Shown here one piece after another: positions 37,401 to 45,400 of a stretch of DNA of 64,000 bases. How positions within the stretch are numbered: the stretch's first letter is position 1; each line of letters opens with the position of its first letter. The notes under the pieces are model-generated. The model worked only from the letters and a program-made list of their open reading frames with translations. It ran no database searches and was not told the origin of the DNA. The translations under genes were made by a program, and so were the position numbers. The DNA is from Lanius collurio. Taxonomy: Eukaryota > Chordata > Aves > Passeriformes > Laniidae. The stretch spans positions 17,753,465 through 17,817,464 of the forward strand of contig JACBWW010000020.1 of assembly GCA_020086605.1 (NCBI GenBank), written 5' to 3'.

Positions 37401-40400
37401 GTGTTATCAAAGCTACTAAATTAAATGTCAACACAATAGTTGAAGGTTGCAGCAACACCAGGGCTTGCAAGTTGCAGGGTAAACCCTCCCCACATGTTAT
37501 GCCCTGCCACTCCATCTGTTCCAAAAGGGCAGGGAAGAGCCTGTATTAACACCTGTGTCACAGCCCAGGATCAAAACAAACTTTCATTTCAGAGACAAGA
37601 GTGGAAGTTATGATACCAATCAATAGCCAAGTGTTAGAGGGGCTAATTGACACAGTACATTGTCCTTTACCTAGTAAATTGAGAAGCTGGGGTAGGATTG
37701 AACAACGTCCCAGCCTTGTGTGCAGAGCAGATGATGCAAGAAGCAAGACTGGATGAGTTGAAACAGTTCCTGAGCATCATGTACAGACTATAAAATTACC
37801 AGATGAGACACTGTGATGCTTCCAGGGACAGTGACTGCCTGGTCATTCACAGTTAAGTGACAACTGTTATCAAACACAGCTCTCAATTGAGACAAGACAA
37901 TCTCATCTCAGAATGACATCTCAACACTCAGTCCCAACCCTGAAGGAACTGTTCAGAATGTCTGGAAAATTAGATAATTCACCTCTTTGCTGATGTCAGG
38001 ATAGGAGACATACAGGATGACATACTGGAAGAAAACACAGCTGAACTCTGTGCAAGTGAACTCTGGTAAGGTGAGACTGTAACAAGGATGGGCACAAAAG
38101 AAGTGGGAGGGTACCACACGGCAGATCAGGCTTACCTCTTTCAACAGCTGCAAATCCTCATCTGATTGGAGTGCTTGGGATGGCATCGGTGCACCTGGAA
38201 ACACAAACCATGCTCAGCAATGCTGTGCAGCAAAGGTCATTTGTGTTGTGTCCCATGTCAGAGATATCTGGCACAACTATTAACTGTAAAGGCTGAGAGC
38301 TGCTTGGTCCAAGGAAGTCTGTGACCCTGGGTGTTCTGCAGTTTGCCTGCTCTGTTTCAGCAACACAGCAGGATGTTTCTTCACAAGGTCACCGCAGATA
38401 TGGACACTCACATATCTTGGCAGGAAACAGTGTGGAAGTTACTTGGGTCTCACTGAGACCTGCTCAGAAAATCACATTCCAGTGCCTACAACCTCAAGAT
38501 TTTTGAGAACTCTGCTCACCTCCAGCACATGCACTGTGAGCTGAGGATCTGGACTCTACCTCTTGCCTTCGTGTATGCTATAACTGCAGAATTGAACACA
38601 CACTATGTAATGTTCAATTGCATATAAATAGTGCTCTTGAGATGAACATGGTATTTTGAGAAGCTAATAGACAGTGCACATGTAATTGGCTTTGTTTCCT
38701 CTGTCTTGCATATGTGATGTGGAAAAGTTTGGTCCCTCAGTAGATTGTGTAATTAATTGCATAATGATGGAGTGAAGCTGTGCTTAACTTGGGGCCGCTC
38801 CTTTCTCTATGTCTTCCCACCCAGGCTGCAGACCTGGAAGTCACTGTTCCAGGGTCCCTTCCAACTCACTGTCCAGAATACCCCTCTTACCACATTGTTA
38901 TTTTACCTGGCAGTGTATTTCTGATGGCAGTGTACTGTTAGAGTCTCTGTAAATAACAGAAATGAGCATCACCAAATTGTGAGTACACTAGCACACCACA
39001 CAATGGCATCAGGGAGGGGATGTGCTGTAACTCCCATGGGAGGCAAACTGCTGCTGGGGAGGGTGCTGCTTTATCTGTGTATGCCTAGCACTGCAGGAAA
39101 TCCTTCAAAGTCATCTAATTTATCTCTCTGCCCAAAGTTGCTGCCCATGAGTCACACTTAACCATTTTATACACTGTTCTTAAAGACCTCAGTTTTACAG
39201 TGATTTTATAACCTCCTAGGCAGTCAAAAATTACACATTTTTAAAAAGAATTTAATCAAATTAAACAAAAAAGAGGTGAAGGTAGACCTAGATAGAATGT
39301 CCAGTGTGCATGGTATGAATGGCCATCATGTTATTTGTTATTTGCATTTACCCCTAATAATAATAATAATCACAACTGTAGTTAGTTCCAGGCATTAATG
39401 GATGGATTTCAAAACCGCATTTTGTACTGGCACAGACTTAAGCTGACTAATTATTATGGATGCTTGCTTTGCCCCCCCCCCAAAAATTAGAGGGGCTCTT
39501 AATTTCCCACTATATAGAAGTTGGATTTTTTTTTAAATCTCTGAGTTGTTCACGTAGCAAGGAAACTGATTTCCAATTATTTGTTTCATTTCAAGGAAAA
39601 ATGCCAAATAAATCAAAGCTGCTGCTGTTGTCTTACTTTGTCTTCTGCTCTTAAATTAGTGTATTCAAACTGGAGTATTACCTGGGACTAGTATCCTAGT
39701 TGCAAAGACTAGAACAGGGCAACACTTCAAATTAGCACACCTTCCCCATCAAAGCATTGCCTGCCTATCTCTGAATACTGTTTCTGCCATTGCCTGGTTC
39801 CCAAGGCTTTTCAGAGAGAGCTAAAGAAATTCATTAGCATGAATTAATAAACTTTGGGGCACCAAGCAAGAAAGCCTGACTACCCAAACTTTCTCCTTTT
39901 TTTTTTTTTTTTGGCCTGTAGCATAAACTTCTAGATAGAAAAGCTAAATTATTTCACCCACTCCTCACTTTCCTTTACCCTTCACCCACTCCTCACTTTC
40001 CTTTACCCTTCTCCACATATTTAAAAATTTTTATTTCATATGCAATCCCATCAATTTTGTGCACCTAGGACTGTGTTCCTCAGAGGACCGAGCAGTGTTC
40101 CTCCANNNNNNNNNNNNNNNNNNNNNNNNNNNNNNNNNNNNNNNNNNNNNNNNNNNNNNNNNNNNNNNNNNNNNNNNNNNNNNNNNNNNNNNNNNNNNNN
40201 NNNNNNNNNNNNNNNNNNNNNNNNNNNNNNNNNNNNNNNNNNNNNNNNNNNNNNNNNNNNNNNNNNNNNNNNNNNNNNNNNNNNNNNNNNNNNNNNNNNN
40301 NNNNNNNNNNNNNNNNNNNNNNNNNNNNNNNNNNNNNNNNNNNNNNNNNNNNNNNNNNNNNNNNNNNNNNNNNNNNNNNNNNNNNNNNNNNNNNNNNNNN

Positions 40401-41646
40401 NNNNNNNNNNNNNNNNNNNNNNNNNNNNNNNNNNNNNNNNNNNNNNNNNNNNNGAGAGGAGAGGAGAGGAGAGGAGAGGAGAGGAGAGGAGAGGAGAGGA
40501 GAGGAGAGGAGAGGAGAGGAGAGGAGAGGAGAGAGGAGAGAGACAGAGAAAGACTTGTGTGCTATTGAAAACAAGTCCTATTCAAAGGGAACATGGAGGA
40601 GAAAATCAAAGCAAAATCAACATTTTCCACAGCTTATTTGCTCTCATGTCCTTCAATTCTGCCATCTTTAAGAAACTGAACTTCTTCCAAGGCAGTAGAA
40701 TGCCAGATGCACAGTTTGGGACTGACTTCTTACATCTTGTCTTCCCTCTACTGCTCTCCCTTAACAAGCTCCTGGCAATCATTTGTGTAAGAACAGTGAT
40801 GAAATACTGTGTGCCATTGCCCTTGACTGTGCTCCTCTTCCTTCCCTCCCCTCTTCCACATCTTCAGAATTTATTTTTAACATAATATTAAGTATTATTT
40901 GATTATTGATGTTAAGAAAAAAAAAATACAACAAAGCAGAACAAAACTTCACAATTAAAGCAAATCTCACACATATAATACAAACAAAATGGAAACAGTC
41001 CTTGCACAGCATTTTGTAACGTTACTTTGCAAGGTGTAAGCAGCTAATCTATCTGAGGTGGGAAAATAGAGAGAGTATGGTTTGTTAAACAGCCTATTAG
41101 ATGTTTCACAAGAGCTCATTGCCACAAAAATAGCAACTTTCAGGATTCCTCATCTGCTATATATTGCTACATATAGGACTGCCAGAGAGTCCCAGGTCCT
41201 AATTTTTCCTGCAGTTTTGTGCATGTTGTTTCATCTCTTTTCTTGCCTTTTTAAAATCAGAGTAAATGCTACTTAAAATTAAATCTCTTTTAACAAAACC
41301 TACTCCCCAAGCTGCTGGAGTGTTTTGCCAGGACAGAGTAATCCTACCGGGATCCGGGAAGAAGTCCCCCAGACCAATCCCCGAAACCGTCCTCCAGCGC
41401 ATCCTTGCCCCTCTCCTGCCGCGCCGCTGCCAAGGCTGGCAGGCTGCGCGCACCCTGCTCCCAAACTATGCGCAGGAAGGGGCTGCCAGCGGGATGCTCC
41501 TCACCTTTGCAAGCACACATCGAGGAGGCGAGGAGGACCAAGAGGAGGAGTAGCGGGGACCCGGTCAGCGCCGCGCCGTCTCCTGCTTTCCTCAGGCTGC
41601 GCTGGGGGGTGGCCGCGGGGGGCTGATGGTGGCAGAGGTGTCCCAT
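28389..41646 (-). CDS. NMU: Neuromedin U precursor (spliced, whole CDS span)
   Basis: NMU encodes a secreted neuropeptide precursor acting on Gq-coupled receptors NMUR1/NMUR2 in feeding, smooth-muscle contraction, stress and circadian output. Exons read from the minus strand are 41,646-41,505; 38,194-38,136; (38,024-37,983 candidate); 34,793-34,734; 34,202-34,173; 34,066-34,016; 32,016-31,942; 29,810-29,757; 28,424-28,389. All junctions have AG/GT and matching phases (phase 1 after exon 1, phase 0 afterwards). The product is about 168 residues without the candidate exon, 182 with it; human NMU has 174. It contains a signal peptide, propeptide, KR-F-L-F-H-Y-S-K (NURP, 36 residues to the next KR) and a 25-residue peptide ending R-G-Y-F-F-Y-R-P-R-N followed by G-R-R, the amidation and cleavage signal. 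It appears intact. Confidence 0.95.
28425..29756 (-). other. NMU: NMU intron 8
   Basis: Only a weakly preserved reverse CR1 tail near 29,070-29,150 is visible ('attatagaataacttaggctgcgaac…ttaagatcatcgatag'). Nothing else is recognised. Confidence 0.8.
29068..29150 (-). mobile_element. Degenerate CR1 3' fragment (reverse)
   Basis: The plus strand 'agaattatagaataacttaggctg…catttaagatcatcgatagaaccctagccacattctt' resembles the reverse-complemented CR1 3' end with many substitutions. Confidence 0.5.
29757..29810 (-). CDS. NMU: NMU exon 8 (mature peptide core)
   Basis: A T-rich acceptor (acttttttttttcag) and donor AGG|GTATGG bound 54 nt encoding [18 protein letters not shown]. The internal S-R-G allows release of a nine-residue form beginning G-Y-F. 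Confidence 0.96.
29811..31941 (-). other. NMU: NMU intron 7
   Basis: AT-rich intronic sequence; open frames at 30,107-30,406 and 30,767-30,982 lack splice signals and known motifs. I see nothing else in it. Confidence 0.8.
31942..32016 (-). CDS. NMU: NMU exon 7 (NURP C-terminal half and second KR)
   Basis: Acceptor gttcgtgtcctctcag and donor GAC|GTATGT bound 75 nt encoding [20 protein letters not shown] followed by R-N-K-L-D. The H-P-L-L-Q-L-V-P core is conserved. Cleavage after L-K-R ends NURP at 36 residues and starts the mature peptide with N-K-L-D. Confidence 0.96.
32017..34015 (-). other. NMU: NMU intron 6
   Basis: AT-rich intronic sequence without recognised repeats or exons. A 14-nt splice-flanked segment near 33,040 was considered and set aside. 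Confidence 0.8.
34016..34066 (-). CDS. NMU: NMU exon 6 (NURP N-terminal half)
   Basis: A 51-nt exon reading [17 protein letters not shown], with acceptor tttttcaaacag and consensus donor ATG|GTAAGT. The first eight residues are identical to human NURP; the second half has diverged. The intron to exon 5 is only 106 nt. Confidence 0.95.
34173..34202 (-). CDS. NMU: NMU exon 5 (first KR cleavage site)
   Basis: A 30-nt exon reading [10 protein letters not shown], bounded by acceptor ttcccacag and donor AGG|GTAAGA. The terminal K-R is the prohormone convertase site that opens NURP. Human has [10 protein letters not shown]. Confidence 0.95.
34734..34793 (-). CDS. NMU: NMU exon 4
   Basis: A pyrimidine-rich acceptor (cgttttctttgcattag) and the donor CAG|GTAACA bound 60 nt encoding [20 protein letters not shown]. 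It aligns without gaps to human A-S-N-A-L-E-E-L-C-F-M-I-M-G-M-L-P-K-P-Q. Confidence 0.95.
34794..37982 (-). other. NMU: NMU intron between exons 3/2 and 4
   Basis: AT-rich intronic sequence. The mammalian-type exon 3 should fall here or just above, but no segment with C-x-S-F-L-S was found. Confidence 0.75.
37983..38024 (-). CDS. NMU: Candidate NMU exon 3
   Basis: Between the well-supported exons 2 and 4, one 42-nt segment has an excellent acceptor (gctgtgttttcttccag), a fair donor (GAG|GTGAAT) and phase 0 at both ends, reading [14 protein letters not shown]. It lacks the C-x-S-F-L-S-I-D wording of mammalian exon 3, and the intron separating it from exon 2 would be only 111 nt. The true exon may have been missed, or may be lost; exon 2 and exon 4 would join in frame without it. 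Confidence 0.3.
38136..38194 (-). CDS. NMU: NMU exon 2 (propeptide)
   Basis: A good acceptor (ggtttgtgtttccag) and consensus donor (GAG|GTAAGC) bound 59 nt that complete a glycine codon and read [19 protein letters not shown]. Human NMU has A-P-I-L-P-Q-G-L-Q-P-E-Q-Q-L-Q-L-W-N-E at this place, the same length. Confidence 0.93.
39953..40008. repeat. 28-bp perfect tandem duplication
   Basis: The unit beginning TTCACCCACTCCTCACTTTC occurs twice in direct succession (39,953-39,980 and 39,981-40,008) without a mismatch, so it is a recent duplication. Confidence 0.97.
40106..40453. other. Assembly gap beside pentamer repeat
   Basis: 348 ambiguous bases directly abut a GAGAG repeat, so the gap probably hides more of the same repeat. 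Confidence 1.
40454..40552. repeat. (GAGAG)n pentanucleotide microsatellite
   Basis: About 16 near-perfect copies of GAGAG run from the gap edge to about 40,533, followed by degraded GA-rich sequence. The true length is unknown because the left end is in the gap. Confidence 0.95.
41505..41646 (-). CDS. NMU: NMU exon 1 (signal peptide)
   Basis: It codes [10 protein letters not shown]…, a basic stretch (R-S-L-R-K), a hydrophobic core [10 protein letters not shown], and S-S-M-C-A-C-K up to the donor AAAG|GTGAGG at 41,505/41,504 (phase 1). This parallels the human L-rich core followed by G-A-C-R-G-A-P. The start was chosen because it gives a 47-residue leader close to the human one and has G at -3 and +4; the frame is open further upstream through GC-rich DNA, so a longer leader is possible but unlikely. 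Confidence 0.9.
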
Positions 41647-41716
41647 GTCCGCGGAGTGCCCTGCGCCGCCGCTCCGCCAGCCGCTCTTCTGGGCATCTCC
41701 TCGCTCTCTCTCCCAA

Positions 41717-41726
41717 CTTTTTAAAT
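41717..41726 (-). promoter_or_regulatory. NMU: TATA-like box of NMU
   Basis: The minus strand reads ATTTAAAAAG, the only AT-rich word in this GC-rich promoter. A TSS about 30 bp downstream would fall near 41,690 and give a 5' UTR of about 45 nt. Confidence 0.5.
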
Positions 41727-41734
41727 GCCCCCGA

Positions 41735-41740
41735 CACGTG
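41735..41740. promoter_or_regulatory. NMU: Canonical E-box in NMU core promoter
   Basis: CACGTG lies 89 bp upstream of the NMU ATG and 8 bp beyond the TATA-like box. CACGTG is the preferred site of CLOCK:BMAL1 and also of USF and MYC/MAX. Confidence 0.5.
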
Positions 41741-42144
41741 GACGAGCCCCAGCCGGGCTCAGGGAGGGCTGCCCCGCTGCCCCCGGGGGCCGGCGGCCGG
41801 TGAGTCACCCCGCTCCGCCCCGGGGCAGGGCCGCTGGAACCCGCGCTGGCACGGCGGGTGCCCCTGCTTGGCACAGAGGCGAGGCGATGGCCAGGCTCCA
41901 GGCCCTTTATTAAATCCCCTCCTTAAAAGCAAGCCCATGTTTTGATCCCCCAGGAGCCCTGCAGGAGCCGCGGTGGCTGGTGCGGAAGGTACTGCTCCTC
42001 CGCGGCTGTGGGTGTGCGCAGCGATGAAACGGGCGAAAGGCGAAGGGCGTTCGGACACTGTCCCAGCCGGGTGTACGAGGGAGAAGAGGCGTGATTTAAA
42101 GTGGGGAAATGGGACTCACTAGCTGGTTTGCCCTCAGCTAGCTG

Positions 42145-42182
42145 AACGTGGGAGCAAATGTCGTGGCGCTTTCACGTGGGAG
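42145..42182. promoter_or_regulatory. NMU: AACGTG / CACGTG pair upstream of NMU
   Basis: AACGTGGGAG (42,145-42,154) and CACGTGGGAG (42,173-42,182) repeat at a 28-bp distance. They share ACGTGGGAG, suggesting a duplicated element. Confidence 0.35.
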
Positions 42183-42376
42183 AAAGCGTCGGTGGCTGGG
42201 ATGCAGGGCTCTGGGGATGCGCACCCCCCTCTCTGCCTCAGCACCCGCCGACTGGTCACTGAATTTTTTGAAGACTCTCTGGCTGCGGGGGTGTGACTGC
42301 CTCCTGACTTTTCCTATGCTCTAGATACACACACAATGCCACACCACGAAATAGAACTCAGTGATAACCATATCAT

Positions 42377-42422
42377 ATATTTAATATTTAGAGATTAAAA
42401 TATTTAATATTTAGAGATTAAA
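42377..42422. repeat. 23-bp perfect tandem duplication
   Basis: ATATTTAATATTTAGAGATT plus AAA occurs twice back to back (42,377-42,399, 42,400-42,422). Confidence 0.95.
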
Positions 42423-45400
42423 ATCCTAATACTGTGCTTAGCAAGGTATTTTACTTATAATACAGCTGCAGAAGTTGGTTCCTATTAATGCCTGTAGATA
42501 CCCAAAACAACTACGTTGTATGACAGTCAGAAGTACAGAGACTCCAAATCTGTTAAGGCACTCGGGCAGTTTAGTGCAGCCATCCCGGAAGCACAGCAAG
42601 CTCTGGCTTACCAGAGTGGCTACCCAAGTCTGACAGTGCCTCCTGCTATCAGATCCAACAAAGGATGATTGTCACTCCCAAGAGTGAGCAAGGTGCTCAG
42701 GCGAGTGCTGACCTGTTCCTCACACCAAGCCCAGCAGTGAGATCTGACTTTGAAGAACAGTGCGTGTCTGACTGTCTCTGCTCTCTTACCATTTGCTCCA
42801 GGAAGATCCTGCACAGCCGAGGTGCTGCTCCAAGGCTACAGAGAGTTTCACGATAGCAAGAGCCAATTTAGAACCTATCTTTATGCCTTTTTTTCCCTTG
42901 ATTTTCCATCCATCCATCCTATTTTTTCACTTGGTTGCTATTTTATCTGTCAAAGGAAATTAGTATATCACAGTCCAGCAATGCGACAATGGTGCAATAC
43001 CGGAGATTGTAATTTTCCAAAACAACTTGCAGTTCTTTTTTACCATTTCAGTGGGTTGTGACTGGGGGCTAAATAGTGTGAGGTGGAGTAAATCTGCCTG
43101 ACAAGAGCAGTGACTGTTACTGTGAAACAAAACAAAACTTTGATTTATAGCCTTATAATGTTGGTGTCTGCTCCTTGCCTTCACCTTTAGCTGTATGTGA
43201 AACAAAGTGGGCTCTGCTGCCTTAGACACTTTGATAGGCCATCAAAATTGTGAAAGCTTTGCCAAGCAGCATGCTAAGATGCTATAAAATTCTTTTAGCA
43301 ATAGGAGCATCTTCTCTACAGATTCAGTAACAAAGCTTTCCTTTATACATCTGGGGACAGAGACAGTCCTTGTGTCAAAGGAGAGCCAGTAATCAGAGCA
43401 GTAGCCTGTATTTTGTATGTATGACTGTATTTATAGCTATCTAATTAAAAGAGTTTTTTAAAAACAGTCTTAATTGAGGGGTTGCATTTAGTTCTGGTTT
43501 TCATTAATAAAAGCAGAATATATTTATTTGAAGAAATTATCATAAATGGGGAGTCATCAGTGCTGGAAGGTATCTCCCTAATCTATCTTGATTCAAATGC
43601 ATGAATCAGTGTCCAAGCTCTAGCATAAGGAAAGATTTAATTTGTTATGCATTTTAATTATTACAATCTTGTTAAATATTTAATAATTGTAAAAAAAATT
43701 ACGGTCTAATATAATTTGAGCATAAGATACCTGTAAATATTCTGCACCTGTTGAATGGTGCAGAGTGTTTTAAGAATATTAAAAAAAGGTTACATTTTGA
43801 ATTAAAGTTTAGTCTCTGCTGAAAGGGTTCTGATTAGCCCAGAATTTGCATTTTTGCACAGTGTGTTTTAATACTGCAAACTGAAAAATTTTGCTGAACC
43901 CACTTGCACAAAAATGTATTAGGAGATTTAGAAGATGATGATAAAAAATTTCCAGGTAGAAACTTCTGGTTTTCCATTTACCATTAAAAAAAAAAATCTA
44001 ATATTTATCTCTTGCTTTGATTTGTATTGCTTGATAATCTTTCATCTGAAATGTGAATTTTGATTTCATCTGATTCCTGCTAATAGGCAGAAGCAGTAGC
44101 CATTACACACTCAATTCTATCAGTGCCATGAGTTACATTGTCTGAATCCTAATAGGCTGCACTCCTCCGGTACTTCCAACCCAGTATGAACTCCATTTCA
44201 TTGTAGACTATGCCTTTTTACTAAAAGCATCAGTGTAGTTTTGCATTTCCTGATACATGGGTAAGGCAAACTGATTTGGGAGTAGCTGTAATCCTCCCTG
44301 TATTATACTAGAAAGAACAATATAACTTTTCACAAAAGTGTACATTTGCACTAAGCTCAGACTATATATTATACCAAGATAATATTTCTACTGAAATTTG
44401 TGCAAACGTTGACAGAGCAAGATCTCCAAGCTTGAATCTGGATTTATAGGAAGCTTGCATGGTTTATGACAGTTGCCTTTTTGCAAGGGAGACACTTCTT
44501 GTAAACAGGGGAAAAAATACATCTTTCTCTATTGTATCTGGTTTTGTTTTGTTTAATTGCTTGATGAAATTAATGTTACACTATTGCAGGAACAAAACAC
44601 ATCCTCATTAAACGAATAGCTTGGAGGATGTTTTGGATGCTGTAATTAGCTTCTTTGAAATATTTATGTTCTTCCTAATGTTGCTTGAATAAATGTTAAT
44701 TATGGCTAGTGGAAAGGAAATCAAAGAGCTGAATATGTGAAAACATCATCTTCTCTGTCTCTGCAAAGGCAGGGTCAGGAGGTACGTCACTGAATGCACT
44801 CACTGCACGCACGCACAGACAGCCTGTGAAGAGGTCAATGCCTACTGGGTTTTCTACGACTTTAATTTAATAAAAATTATGAGAAATCACCCCTCCTACA
44901 TCAGAACACGAGCATGAGGAGTGCTTTTATCCACACTGCATTTGCTTCACCAATGTATTCCAAACTTATGGAGAGTGCTTGAAACAGCTCACTGCGTGCA
45001 AACAAGCAGATGTTTCTCACAACTTCAGATGGGTCCATTAATAAGTAACTTGTTAATCCTCCTGTACAATGGGCAAGTTGCCTACATGGATTTTGTTCTT
45101 ACTTGTTTATGTTCTAAGGAATTAAATTTTGTGTAGGGAAGTCTCAATAATTAATTAATGCCTGCTCAGACACTGTGCTACTTCAAGGTATTCTCTCCTT
45201 TTATTACTAATAATGAATAGAAAGTTTGTGCCAGAACAGAAAAATATCCATAAAGAAAAGCCTCTGGAGTCCCAATTCAAGAATAAGCATCTCTAAATGG
45301 GATTTTATACAGTGTTGACCTAGCACAAAGACATAATCACTCAGTAGTAGTCTTTAGAGATATCTCCCTACAAATAGAAAGCAAACAACAAAACCCAAGT

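Larger units (their letters stand above)
38195..41504 (-). other. NMU: NMU intron 1
   Basis: It holds a (TAA)n tract near 39,355-39,370, a C-run at about 39,472-39,481, a T-run at 39,899-39,913, a 28-bp tandem duplication, an assembly gap and a GAGAG pentamer repeat. No exon is recognised. Confidence 0.8.
41340..42320. promoter_or_regulatory. NMU: CpG-rich NMU promoter and first exon
   Basis: GC- and CpG-rich sequence spans exon 1 and about 650 bp upstream of the NMU start codon. It contains a TATA-like box, two CACGTG E-boxes, one AACGTG and an AP-1-type TGAGTCA at 41,801-41,807. Confidence 0.75.

Noticed and set aside
40040..40885. 281-codon open frame across the second gap
   Set aside because: It consists of Ns and the translated GAGAG repeat.
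41325..41945. 206-codon plus-strand open frame over NMU exon 1
   Set aside because: It is the antisense shadow of the NMU signal-peptide exon in GC-rich DNA.
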